NCBI RefSeq assembly: GCF_038007465.1
Contig: NZ_JBBOXF010000001.1
Coordinates: 956,501 to 1,020,500, forward strand
DNA from: Sporosarcina sp. FSL K6-1508
GTDB taxonomy: Bacteria > Bacillota > Bacilli > Bacillales_A > Planococcaceae
Length of the DNA stretch: 64,000 nucleotides
Reading direction: 5' to 3'
The translations under genes were made by a program, and so were the position numbers. Positions 50,996-59,628 of the stretch are shown here, piece by piece. Position 1 is the first letter of the stretch. Every line of letters starts with the position of its first letter. The notes beneath the pieces were generated by a model that had not been told where the DNA came from, searched no databases, and saw nothing but the letters and a program-made list of their open reading frames with translations.

Positions 50996-52038
50996 TGGGA
51001 TCGACAAATTTATTAGAACCAACAAAACTTGAAAGAGTAAATAAAGTAATAGAAGAAACATTATTGGAAGTCCAGCATTTAAAAATGTACTTTCCAGTGA
51101 AAGCAGGAATAATACAACGTACAGTTGGTCATGTAAAAGCCGTTGACGATATTAGTTTTACCGTGAAGAAAGGGGAGACACTTGGAATCGTCGGAGAGTC
51201 GGGCTGCGGTAAATCGACGATGGGCAGGGCTCTTATTCGGTTATACGAACCGACAGGTGGGCATGTTCTGTTTGACGGAACCGATATTACGAAGTTACCG
51301 GAAAAAGAATTAAGGCCACTAATCCGAAGAAAAATTCAAATGATTTTTCAAGATCCTTATGCTTCCTTAAATCCCAGAAAATCATTGGGCAATCTTTTAA
51401 ATGAACCGTTAAAAGCACACGGATTATATGGCAAACAAAAAGAGCGGGATGAAAAAATAAAGGAACTACTCAACGTCGTCGGGTTGCATTCCTCATCCAT
51501 TAATCACTATCCTCATGAATTCTCGGGAGGGCAACGTCAGAGAATAGGCATAGCTCGATCCTTGGTGTTGAATCCGGAACTAATTATTGCGGATGAGGCT
51601 GTTTCTGCATTAGATGTATCCATACAAGCGCAAATCATTAATTTGCTGGAGGACCTTCAGTCGGAATTTAACCTTACGTATATATTCATATCCCACGATT
51701 TAAGTGTGGTAAGGCATATTGCGGATCGGGTAGGCGTTATGTATTTGGGGAAACTCGTTGAGCTGGCTGACAAGAATGATTTATACTTTGAACCGCTTCA
51801 TCCATATACACAGGCACTACTTTCCGCCGTACCTGTTATTCGAAGCAAAGGTACTGTCAGCAGGGAGAGGATTGTTTTAAAAGGTGATATTCCGAGTTCT
51901 GTCAATCAGCCGGCTGGATGTGTATTCCATACAAGATGTCCGGCAAAAATGAAAGTTTGTGAAACGATGATTCCTCAACTTAACGAAGCGCGACCAAATC
52001 ATTTCGTTGCCTGTCATTTATATGATGAAAGTCTATAA
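50992..52038 (+). CDS. Oligopeptide ABC transporter ATPase (OppF-type)
   Basis: 348 residues (or 347 from the second of two tandem ATGs). Walker A GESGCGKS, signature FSGGQRQR, Walker B IIADEAVSALD and the C-terminal cysteine motif AGCVFHTRCPAKMKVC. The substitution of Ala for Pro in the usual ADEPVSALD is minor. Translation is coupled to the OppD-type gene by the ATGATG overlap. Confidence 0.93.
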   Translation: MMGSTNLLEPTKLERVNKVIEETLLEVQHLKMYFPVKAGIIQRTVGHVKAVDDISFTVKKGETLGIVGESGCGKSTMGRALIRLYEPTGGHVLFDGTDITKLPEKELRPLIRRKIQMIFQDPYASLNPRKSLGNLLNEPLKAHGLYGKQKERDEKIKELLNVVGLHSSSINHYPHEFSGGQRQRIGIARSLVLNPELIIADEAVSALDVSIQAQIINLLEDLQSEFNLTYIFISHDLSVVRHIADRVGVMYLGKLVELADKNDLYFEPLHPYTQALLSAVPVIRSKGTVSRERIVLKGDIPSSVNQPAGCVFHTRCPAKMKVCETMIPQLNEARPNHFVACHLYDESL

Positions 52039-52131
52039 ATGGGTAAATAGATTTTTATTCTGTAGAGGGGGGAAGACGTTTAATAACTGGCAGCGGTACG
52101 ATTTCAGAAAAAGTTAAGGGGGAAAAGTAGT

Positions 52132-53760
52132 ATGTTGAAAAAAAGAATTTTACTAGCAGTTGTTTTCATATTAATGCTTATAGTTTCTGCATGTTCGGAC
52201 GGAGAAGTTAAAGACAAGAGTGACCAAAAGGACGGTAACCAAACAGAAAAAGACGCAGCTTCAGGCGGTAAATTAATGCTAGGTACGACAGCTGCTCCGA
52301 CATTATTCAATCCATATTACTCAACTGATACTTCAAGTTCGACGCTTGAAGGATTTATGTTTAGCGGATTAGTTACAGTCGACGAAGATTTCAATCCCGA
52401 AGGAGATCTAGCCGAAAGCTGGGATTTCTCAGATGATGGGCTAACATGGACTTTCCATTTGAGGGAAAGTGTTAAATGGCATGATGGGGAAGATTTTAAT
52501 GCGGATGATGTTGTATTTTCTTATGGCATTCCATTGAATGAAGGTTACGTCGGACCACGGGGGCTGCCGTTTGAAATTATTGATGAAATAAATAAAGTTG
52601 ATGATTATACAGTAGAGTTTGTCCTTTCTGAACCATACGCACCATTCATTACGATTACGGCACAATTTGAAGTATTGCCGGAGCATATTCTCGGAGATGT
52701 TCCTATTGCGGATCTTGGCAAGGACAAATTCAATACAAAAGAACCGATTGGAACGGGTCCATTCAAATTTAAAGAATGGAAAGAGGGAGAGTATATTGAA
52801 CTTGTAGCGAATGATGACTATTTCCTTGGAAAACCAAAATTGGATGGTATTATTTACAAAATTGTCCCTGATATGAATACGCTGATGGCTCAGTTGGAAG
52901 TTGGCGATATTAATATGATGGGCATTTCTCCACAATATATCGAAACCGCCAAAAGGTTGGAGGAAAAAGGGAAGATAGTAGTATCTTCTGGACCTGCCAA
53001 TGCTTTTGAATTTATCGGTTATAACTTAAGAAATGAATTGTTCCAAGACAAAATGGTGCGCCAAGCATTAACGCATGCCATTGATAAGGCATCCATCGTA
53101 GAGGCTTTATTGGATGGAGCAGGCACTGTTGCAGATGGTCCCGGAAGCCCTGCAAACTGGGCATTTAATCCAGATGTTCCGAAGTTCGAGTACGATCCAG
53201 AGGTTGCGAAGGAAATGTTGAAAGAAGCTGGGTGGGAACCGAATTCTACGGGCGTTTTGGAGAAGGACGGTAAGAACTTTGAATTTGTATTGAAAACGAC
53301 ATCGGCAAATGAAGTTCGTCAGCAAATTGCAGAAGTTGTTCAGCAGCAACTGAACGAAATTGGTATTAAAGTTTCGATTGAAGTACTTGAATGGAGTGCC
53401 TATGTAGAACAAACAAGTCCGCCGCTTTGGAACTTTGACGCTATCGTAGCAGGTTGGTCTATCGGCAGCGACCCGGACCCAACGTGGTTCTGGCATACAT
53501 CCGAAATTGAAAACGGCTTGAATTACAGTGGTTATTCCAATAAGAAAGTTGATGAACTACTGTCTGAAAATACAAAAGTATCCGACCTAGATGAAAGAAA
53601 AAGAATCATCGCCGAAGCGGATGCAATTGTTGCCGAGGATCAGCCGAATACATTCTTATACTATGTGGAGGGCAGTTTAGCAAATGCACCGAGTCTTCAC
53701 GGACCTTCATATAATGCGTCCAACACTTACTACAACATACATGAATGGTACATCGAATAA
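52132..53760 (+). CDS. Oligopeptide ABC transporter substrate-binding lipoprotein (second system)
   Basis: 542 residues with lipobox IVSAC (lipidated Cys near 22), a lysine/aspartate-rich linker and a type-5 solute-binding domain (VKWHDGEDFNADDVVFSYG, EPIGTGPFKFKEW). It is more DppA-like than the first system's protein and only distantly similar to it, so the two transporters probably differ in peptide preference. AAGGGGGAAAAG precedes the ATG. The permease genes follow after a 304-base gap holding a hairpin and a repeat element. Confidence 0.92.
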   Translation: MLKKRILLAVVFILMLIVSACSDGEVKDKSDQKDGNQTEKDAASGGKLMLGTTAAPTLFNPYYSTDTSSSTLEGFMFSGLVTVDEDFNPEGDLAESWDFSDDGLTWTFHLRESVKWHDGEDFNADDVVFSYGIPLNEGYVGPRGLPFEIIDEINKVDDYTVEFVLSEPYAPFITITAQFEVLPEHILGDVPIADLGKDKFNTKEPIGTGPFKFKEWKEGEYIELVANDDYFLGKPKLDGIIYKIVPDMNTLMAQLEVGDINMMGISPQYIETAKRLEEKGKIVVSSGPANAFEFIGYNLRNELFQDKMVRQALTHAIDKASIVEALLDGAGTVADGPGSPANWAFNPDVPKFEYDPEVAKEMLKEAGWEPNSTGVLEKDGKNFEFVLKTTSANEVRQQIAEVVQQQLNEIGIKVSIEVLEWSAYVEQTSPPLWNFDAIVAGWSIGSDPDPTWFWHTSEIENGLNYSGYSNKKVDELLSENTKVSDLDERKRIIAEADAIVAEDQPNTFLYYVEGSLANAPSLHGPSYNASNTYYNIHEWYIE

Positions 53761-53790
53761 TTATTTAAAATAAAATCCCTATCATAAAAA

Positions 53791-53825
53791 GCGAACATCT
53801 CAAGTATACAACTGGAGGTGTTCGC
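53791..53825 (+). terminator. Hairpin after the second binding-protein gene
   Basis: GCGAACATCTC pairs with GAGGTGTTCGC (one G-U pair, 13-base loop). There is no T-run, so it may be an mRNA-stabilising or partial-termination hairpin, letting the binding protein be made in excess of the permeases. Confidence 0.5.
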
Positions 53826-53881
53826 ATTATTACTAAATCAATTGTATGGATGAACTCATATTTTTAAAGTGGAAATGGTTT

Positions 53882-53997
53882 CTATATATGTTGAACAAAT
53901 GAATACTTATATAAACTGAGCGAAGGTGGCTTAGGGCGGGAGGCATCCCATAGCGCCGTAGCAAATTCAATGGGATTCTTTATTTCAACATATATAG
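53882..53997 (+). repeat. Intergenic repeat element, full copy with 14-bp terminal inverted repeats
   Basis: A 116-bp element bounded by CTATATATGTTGAA and its exact complement TTCAACATATATAG. It contains TATAAACTGAGCGAA and an AGCGCCGTAGCAAATTCAAT block. It has no coding capacity. Related sequence occurs at 12687-12732 (reversed) and 13675-13757. Size and ends fit a MITE-like or palindromic intergenic repeat; no matching transposase was seen in the window. Confidence 0.75.
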
Positions 53998-54064
53998 TAT
54001 TTTATCCATTGGATATTCAGAAAGCCCCAGTCAACGAAAAATTATAAGAAGGAGCGGACTGAAA

Positions 54065-55015
54065 ATGACTACATATATAGTAAGAAGAACGTTAATGGCT
54101 ATCCCATTACTTTTTATTATAACAATCATTTCATTTGCCATGATGCAGATGGCACCGGGAGATCCTACGGCGTTAATGATGGATCCCATGATCAAACAGG
54201 AAAATTTAGCCGCTTATAAAGAAGCCTATGGTTTAAATGATAACGTCATAGTTCAGTACGTTAGGTGGCTGGGAAATATGGCGCAAGGAAATTTTGGGGA
54301 ATCATTGATTCGGCAGGGTGTACCTGTTAGCGAACTGATTGTGGCCCGGCTTCCAAATACCTTGATATTAATGGTCGTGTCATCTGTCATTGCTTTTCTT
54401 ATTTCCATTCCACTTGGCGTCATCTCAGCGACTAAACGTAACTCTTTGACTGATTATTCGATTACATTTGTATCCTTTTTAGGAATTGCAACACCAAACT
54501 TTTGGATAGGTCTTGTCTTGATTATGTTTATGTCTGTTCATATGGGCTGGTTTCCGACGGGTGGTGTCTCGACTCTTGGAGAACCTTTCAGCCTGTGGGA
54601 TCGCATTCATCATTTAATACTTCCGGCGTTTGTACTTGCGACCGCAGATATGGCAGGATTAACGAGATACTCCCGTTCGAGTATGTTGGAAGTATTGCGG
54701 CAGGATTATATTCGTACAGCTAAAGCGAATGGTTTCCGCAATATGACAGTTATTTTTAAGCATGGCCTTCGTAATGGACTAATCCCGATCATTACAATTC
54801 TTGGGTTAATGTTGCCGTCATTTATTGGAGGATCTGTCATAATAGAAAGTATTTTTGCATGGCCCGGAATTGGTTTGCTTTTTGTAGAAGCCGCATTTCA
54901 ACGGGATTATCCAGTAATAATGGCGGTAGTTGTAATTGCAGCGTCCTTGGTCGTAATCGGAAACTTAATTGCAGATATACTTTACGCTATATTCGATCCG
55001 CGAATTGAGTATTAG
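54065..55015 (+). CDS. Oligopeptide ABC transporter permease (DppB-type, second system)
   Basis: 316 residues, six transmembrane helices, DppB-type N-terminus (IPLLFIITIISFAMMQMAPG) and EAA loop QDYIRTAKANGFRNMTVIFKHGLRNG. AGAAGGAG lies upstream of the ATG. It follows the gap with the repeat element and is 12 bases before the DppC-type gene. Confidence 0.93.
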   Translation: MTTYIVRRTLMAIPLLFIITIISFAMMQMAPGDPTALMMDPMIKQENLAAYKEAYGLNDNVIVQYVRWLGNMAQGNFGESLIRQGVPVSELIVARLPNTLILMVVSSVIAFLISIPLGVISATKRNSLTDYSITFVSFLGIATPNFWIGLVLIMFMSVHMGWFPTGGVSTLGEPFSLWDRIHHLILPAFVLATADMAGLTRYSRSSMLEVLRQDYIRTAKANGFRNMTVIFKHGLRNGLIPIITILGLMLPSFIGGSVIIESIFAWPGIGLLFVEAAFQRDYPVIMAVVVIAASLVVIGNLIADILYAIFDPRIEY

Positions 55016-55027
55016 GAGGGGAAAGAA

Positions 55028-55945
55028 GTGACACCACCAGGAATGAATCCAACGGCGAATGAGCCATTGCTTATAGATGGAACACAAGATTATATTCACG
55101 AATCGATTTGGAAAGTCATGTTGCGCAAGTTCATGAAAAACAAACTAGCTGTCATTGGTGCATTTTTGCTGTTTATTATTATCGGCTGTGCCATATTTGC
55201 TCCTTGGATAGCGCCGCAAGATCCTAGTAAACAAGTTTTGCTGGATAAACTTAGTCCGCCAGGAGAAAAGTACATTTTAGGTGCAGATACTTTAGGGCGT
55301 GACACATTGAGTCGATTGCTTTACGGGGCGAGAGTCTCCTTGCTTGTAGGCTTTGTTTCCGTGGCGGGTTCAATTTTTATCGGCACGGTAATCGGGGCGG
55401 TAGCAGGTTATTACGGCGGCAAGCTTGACGCGGTTCTTATGCGAATTGTAGATGCTGTCATCTCATTCCCCTCACTGTTCTTACTCATTACACTTGTTAC
55501 TATATTTGAACCAAGCCTAATGACGCTTATCAGCGTATTTGCAATATTTGGCTGGACTGGAACCGCCCGTTTAGTGCGGGGGGAATTTTTATCCCTTCGT
55601 TCGGCTGAATTTGTATTGGCGGCAAGAACATTAGGAATCCGGAACGTCAAGATCATATTTTCTCATATTTTGCCTAATGCAATGGGGCCGATTATTGTTT
55701 CTGCAACACTTGGTATTGGAGGGGTCATTTTAGGGGAAGCCGCCCTAAGTTATCTTGGACTCGGTATTCAACCGCCGATTCCGAGTTGGGGGAATATGCT
55801 GCAAAGTGCCCAAAATCCTCAAATCATGCTTGGCGCATGGTGGTACCCTCTATTCCCAGGCTTTATGATTCTGATTACTGTACTGGCATTTAACTTTATA
55901 GGTGATGGATTACGCGATGCATTTGATCCTAAAATAAGTGAATGA
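55028..55945 (+). CDS. Oligopeptide ABC transporter permease (DppC-type, second system)
   Basis: 305 residues from GTG 55028 (GGAGGGG ahead). OppC-type N-terminal domain, LGADTLGRDTLSRLLYGARVSL, and EAA loop AEFVLAARTLGIRNVKIIFSHILPN. Completes the second transporter (order D, F, A, B, C). A long perfect hairpin follows, shared with the convergent prolyl oligopeptidase gene. Confidence 0.93.
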   Translation: MTPPGMNPTANEPLLIDGTQDYIHESIWKVMLRKFMKNKLAVIGAFLLFIIIGCAIFAPWIAPQDPSKQVLLDKLSPPGEKYILGADTLGRDTLSRLLYGARVSLLVGFVSVAGSIFIGTVIGAVAGYYGGKLDAVLMRIVDAVISFPSLFLLITLVTIFEPSLMTLISVFAIFGWTGTARLVRGEFLSLRSAEFVLAARTLGIRNVKIIFSHILPNAMGPIIVSATLGIGGVILGEAALSYLGLGIQPPIPSWGNMLQSAQNPQIMLGAWWYPLFPGFMILITVLAFNFIGDGLRDAFDPKISE

Positions 55946-55957
55946 AATAGTAAGCGA

Positions 55958-56004
55958 AAGAAGACCATTCTCAAAATGAATTTCATTTTGAGAATGGTCT
56001 TCTT
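55958..56004. terminator. Bidirectional terminator between DppC-type gene and prolyl oligopeptidase gene
   Basis: A 23-bp perfect inverted repeat (55958-55980 with 55982-56004, arm AAGAAGACCATTCTCAAAAT...) centred on one base, between convergent genes. Confidence 0.85.
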
Positions 56005-56014
56005 CATGCACTTA

Positions 56015-58060
56015 TTATGAGAACATATCTAATCCTTTATAAAGGAACGTATAAATGTCCGTATGTTCTTCAATGATTTTTACTGTCGGCTTACCCAGTC
56101 CATGACCGGCATCTTTTTCAATTCTGAGGAGGATGGGTGCTTCACCAATTTGAGCTTCTTGCAGGGTCGCTGCATACTTTTTCGAATGAAGCGGTACAAC
56201 CCGATCATCCGTATCTCCAGTTGTGATTAATGTGGCGGGATATGTTTGATTGGGTGAAATATTATGAAGCGGTGAATAGGCATAAATTGTTTTAAAGTGT
56301 TCTGCGTTCTTTTCCGCATTACCGAATTCTGATGTCCAAAATCGTCCAACAGTGAAGTGCTGATATCTGAGCATGTCAGTTACAGGCACTTGGCAAATGA
56401 CTACACTAAATAAGTCGGGTCGTTGGTTCATACAAGCTGAAACCAATAGGCCGCCATTACTTCCGCCCATAATGGCCAATTTGGAAGGGCTCGTATAATC
56501 GTTGCTGATCAACCATTCAGCCGCTGCGATGAAATCATTGAATACTTGTTGTTTCCTATCAAATGTTCCAGCTTGATGCCAATCTTCTCCATACTCTCCG
56601 CCGCCCCTGATGTTAGCTACGGCATAGATACCCCCATCTTCGATAAACATCGCATTGGATGCAGAGTAGGAGGGTGTTATGCTGATGTTGAATCCACCGT
56701 AACCGTATAACAGTACAGGATTATCTCCAGTTAACTTGAGATCTTTTTTATGGATGATAAACATAGGTATGTTCGTCCCGTCATTTGAAGGGTAAAAATA
56801 TTGCTTTGTTTCAAAAGCCGAACTATCCAGCGCTCCCTGCGAAGAAAAGACAGTCTCGAGGCAATTTGTCGTGAAATTATAGCGTGCAACTGTCGTCGGG
56901 CTTAAGTAAGAAGTGTAACTAATGAACATTTCTTTTTGTTCTTTATTTGTGGTGATGTTTGTCACCGTAATCATATCAGGAAGATCCAGTTTACGGATGA
57001 GCACTCCGGATAGATTATATAACTTGATGAAGTCTTTGGCGTGCTTCAGATAGGTTATCGCTAATTGATCATCCATCAGTTTAGTGAATGACATGACACC
57101 CTCTTGTTCAGGAATAATTTCCTGCCAATCTTTTTCTTCAGGCTGGTTAATATCAATGGCAACTATTTTCCCGTTCGCTGAATCCTTATTGGTATAGATA
57201 TAAAAAGTAGTGCCTTTATTTCCAATGAATGAATAATAGGCATCTCCTGCAGCGGCTAGGGGGATAAATTCACCTTCGCTCGCAATCGGTCGATAATAAA
57301 GCCGGTTTTTGTTTTCTGTTCCTTTCCATGATTCAAGCAAAAGATAGTTATAGTCGTCTGAAATGATAGCGGCGAATGCGAGCTCTTTGTCGTCCGTACT
57401 TTCATGAATTAGTTTGTCTTCGGTTTCGGGCGTGCCCACGTCATGGAAATAAAGTCGGTTATAATTACTTTCATCGACGGAATCTACAGCACCAAATTCG
57501 GGGTAGCGGCTGTAATAGAAGCCGGTTCCATTTTCAATCCAGGCAAGACTGCTGAATTTACAGCGTGAAATGATTTCCGGATATTCCATGCCATTGTCCA
57601 TGTTACGGATTTTTATTTCTTGCCAGTCGCTGCCATTCTCTGAAAGTGCATATGCCATTAGATTTCCTTCTTTGTTAAAGGAAATGTGTGTTATAGCCGT
57701 TGTTCCATCTGGATTCAATGCGTTTGGATCGATCATGACTTCTGGCGAGGCATCTGAAAGTGTTTTTGCACGATAAAATACAGGCTGATTTTGCAGGCCG
57801 TCATTTTTTTGGAAGTAATAATAATTGCCTTCTTTTTGGGGAACGAAATACTTTTCATAATTCCAATGTTTTGTTAGCTTTTCTTTTAGCTCTTTTCTTT
57901 CAGGAATTGTTTTGAAATAAGATTGTGTGTTAGCGGTTTGTTGCTCATCCCATATTTTTGTTTCTGTACTCTTATCATCTTCCAACCATCTGAAAGGATC
58001 TTTAACAATAGTGCCATGATAGTTATCTGTAACAATTTGTTTTTCTTTTTCACTTTTCAT
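56015..58060 (-). CDS. Prolyl oligopeptidase (peptidase S9A)
   Basis: 681 residues from ATG 58060 with AAAGGAGC upstream. An upstream extension of the frame is rejected because it runs through a sigma-54 promoter. N-terminal DNYHGTIVKDPFRWLEDD leads a seven-bladed propeller, and the C-terminal alpha/beta-hydrolase domain has Ser534 in MGGSNGGLL, the Asp in DTDDRVVP (~619) and His653 in DAGHGLG. There is no signal peptide, so it acts in the cytoplasm, cutting after proline in peptides up to about 30 residues. It fits between the oligopeptide importers and the Xaa-Pro peptidases. Confidence 0.93.
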   Translation of the reverse strand: MKSEKEKQIVTDNYHGTIVKDPFRWLEDDKSTETKIWDEQQTANTQSYFKTIPERKELKEKLTKHWNYEKYFVPQKEGNYYYFQKNDGLQNQPVFYRAKTLSDASPEVMIDPNALNPDGTTAITHISFNKEGNLMAYALSENGSDWQEIKIRNMDNGMEYPEIISRCKFSSLAWIENGTGFYYSRYPEFGAVDSVDESNYNRLYFHDVGTPETEDKLIHESTDDKELAFAAIISDDYNYLLLESWKGTENKNRLYYRPIASEGEFIPLAAAGDAYYSFIGNKGTTFYIYTNKDSANGKIVAIDINQPEEKDWQEIIPEQEGVMSFTKLMDDQLAITYLKHAKDFIKLYNLSGVLIRKLDLPDMITVTNITTNKEQKEMFISYTSYLSPTTVARYNFTTNCLETVFSSQGALDSSAFETKQYFYPSNDGTNIPMFIIHKKDLKLTGDNPVLLYGYGGFNISITPSYSASNAMFIEDGGIYAVANIRGGGEYGEDWHQAGTFDRKQQVFNDFIAAAEWLISNDYTSPSKLAIMGGSNGGLLVSACMNQRPDLFSVVICQVPVTDMLRYQHFTVGRFWTSEFGNAEKNAEHFKTIYAYSPLHNISPNQTYPATLITTGDTDDRVVPLHSKKYAATLQEAQIGEAPILLRIEKDAGHGLGKPTVKIIEEHTDIYTFLYKGLDMFS

Positions 58061-58121
58061 TCCGTTAACGCTCCTTTGTTTGTATTTATAGGCGTGAAAA
58101 TTCTTTACACCTATAAATACA

Positions 58122-58138
58122 TGCAAGTTATGTGCCGA
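58122..58138 (-). promoter_or_regulatory. Sigma-54 promoter of the prolyl oligopeptidase gene
   Basis: Minus strand TCGGCACATAACTTGCA: GGCAC-N5-TTGCA with exact spacing, 62 bases before the ATG. The first -24 base is C instead of T. An inverted repeat (TTTATAGG...CCTATAAA type, about 58086-58117) lies in the leader. Confidence 0.75.
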
Positions 58139-58217
58139 TATATAGGAAATACGAAAATAAAAGACTGGCTTTTCAAATGGGAGGAAATGCATTCATTGTG
58201 AATGAATTCACAATAAG

Positions 58218-58256
58218 TGACACATGTCATATTGAAAATCATGACACATATGTCTT
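58218..58256 (+). promoter_or_regulatory. Repeated TGACACAT-(A)TGTC motifs upstream of the desaturase gene
   Basis: TGACACATGTCAT at 58218 and TGACACATATGTCTT at 58242 are near-repeats 24 bases apart; each is also near-palindromic (TGACA-N(2-4)-TGTC type). Two such half-turn-spaced sites about 100 bases before the start suggest a regulator site, conceivably a temperature/lipid-sensing response regulator as for desaturases in Bacillus. No such regulator gene is next to it. Confidence 0.35.
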
Positions 58257-58340
58257 CTGTGAAATCAGAAAGTTCTTTATCATTAGATTCAAGGTAGTGA
58301 ATCAGAAAAAGAACATCAGATTGAAGGAGGATAACACAAC

Positions 58341-59393
58341 ATGTCTAAAGAAAAAACAAAGCAGTTGCACAAAGACGTTGCCCCTTTTGCGAAGTCGGAT
58401 AAAAAGAAAAGTATTATACAACTTGTCAATACAGTCCCGCCGTTTCTAATCCTTTGGTTTTTAGCTTACCAAAGTCTGTCAGTATCTATCTGGCTAACCC
58501 TTGGAATTTCTGTGATTGCAGCAGGATTTGTCATTCGGACATTCATCATCTTCCACGATTGCACGCATGGTTCATTCTTCAAAAACAAAAAAACAAATGA
58601 TATTGTAGGTACCATTACTGGTGTCCTTACACTGTTTGCATATGAAAAATGGAAACGCGAACACTCAATTCATCACGCAACAAGCTCAAATCTCGACAAA
58701 CGCGGCACGGGTGATATCTGGGTCATGACGGTTGAAGAGTATGTTGAAGCTTCAAAATGGCAGCGTTTTGCTTACCGTTTATACCGTAACCCGATTGTTA
58801 TGTTCGGTTTCGGACCGCTTTTCCTTGTACTTATCTCAAGCCGTTTCAACCGTAAAGATGCACGTAAAAAAGAACGCAACAATACGTATTTGACAAACGC
58901 AGTACTGGTTGTTTTGTACACCGGCATGATTATGCTTGTCGGTTGGCAGGCATTCCTTATCGTACAAGGAACGATCATGTTCGTTGCAGGAGCACTTGGT
59001 ATTTGGTTGTTCTACATCCAACATACATTTGAAGACTCTTATTTCGAAGAGGAATCGGAGTGGGATTATGTGAAAGCAGCTATTGATGGTAGTTCATACT
59101 ACAAACTACCGCGTGTATTGCAGTGGGCGACAGGAAATATCGGTTTCCATCATGTCCATCACTTGTCACCGCGTGTTCCGAACTACAATTTGGAAATGGC
59201 GCATGAATCGACACCACCTCTTCATGTAGCAACTACAATTACAATCAAAGAAAGTTTGTCGTCAATCCGCTACCGTTTATATGATCCGGAGAAGAAAAGA
59301 TTTATCGCGTTTAAAGACGTGAAGCATATGATTAAGTCAGCACGCCCCTCAATTGATTTAAAGCCGAAACGCACAAGTTTCGACGCAGAATAA
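58341..59393 (+). CDS. Membrane fatty-acid desaturase
   Basis: 350 residues with the three histidine boxes of acyl-lipid desaturases: HDCTHGSF (~75), HSIHH (~112) and HHVHH (~274), which hold a di-iron centre. Several membrane helices. It introduces a double bond into phospholipid acyl chains, usually to restore membrane fluidity in the cold. AAGGAGGA precedes the ATG. It stands alone, closed by a terminator at 59401-59434, and is unrelated in function to the peptide island. Confidence 0.93.
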   Translation: MSKEKTKQLHKDVAPFAKSDKKKSIIQLVNTVPPFLILWFLAYQSLSVSIWLTLGISVIAAGFVIRTFIIFHDCTHGSFFKNKKTNDIVGTITGVLTLFAYEKWKREHSIHHATSSNLDKRGTGDIWVMTVEEYVEASKWQRFAYRLYRNPIVMFGFGPLFLVLISSRFNRKDARKKERNNTYLTNAVLVVLYTGMIMLVGWQAFLIVQGTIMFVAGALGIWLFYIQHTFEDSYFEEESEWDYVKAAIDGSSYYKLPRVLQWATGNIGFHHVHHLSPRVPNYNLEMAHESTPPLHVATTITIKESLSSIRYRLYDPEKKRFIAFKDVKHMIKSARPSIDLKPKRTSFDAE

Positions 59394-59400
59394 TAATGGA

Positions 59401-59434
59401 AACAGTCATCTCTTAAGGGATGGCTGTTTTTTTT
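59401..59434 (+). terminator. Rho-independent terminator of the desaturase gene
   Basis: AACAGTCATCTC pairs with GGGATGGCTGTT (two G-U pairs), then TTTTTTTT. Confidence 0.88.
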
Positions 59435-59628
59435 ATCCCCGTACAAATGAACTCTCTTAAATCTTGGTTGGTCGCAGCAACGACGTGAAAATCCGCTTTT
59501 GGCGCTTCCGTTCAGCCCAAAAAATTAGTCGTTGCTCGAAATGAATCGAAATTTAATCATGACGACATGAAATGTGATAATCTAATTATACAAGGTATTG
59601 AATATACAGAAGATTAGGAGGGATTTTA

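Larger units (their letters stand above)
53761..54064. other. Intercistronic gap between binding-protein and permease genes
   Basis: 304 bases: a hairpin at 53791-53825, then AT-rich sequence, then the full-length 116-bp intergenic repeat at 53882-53997, then a leader with AGAAGGAG before the permease ATG. No sigma-54 site and no ORF of note were seen. Confidence 0.6.

Noticed and set aside
58061..58192. 44-codon N-terminal extension of the prolyl oligopeptidase
   Set aside because: The extension overlaps a sigma-54 promoter and lacks a ribosome site; ATG 58060 has AAAGGAGC.
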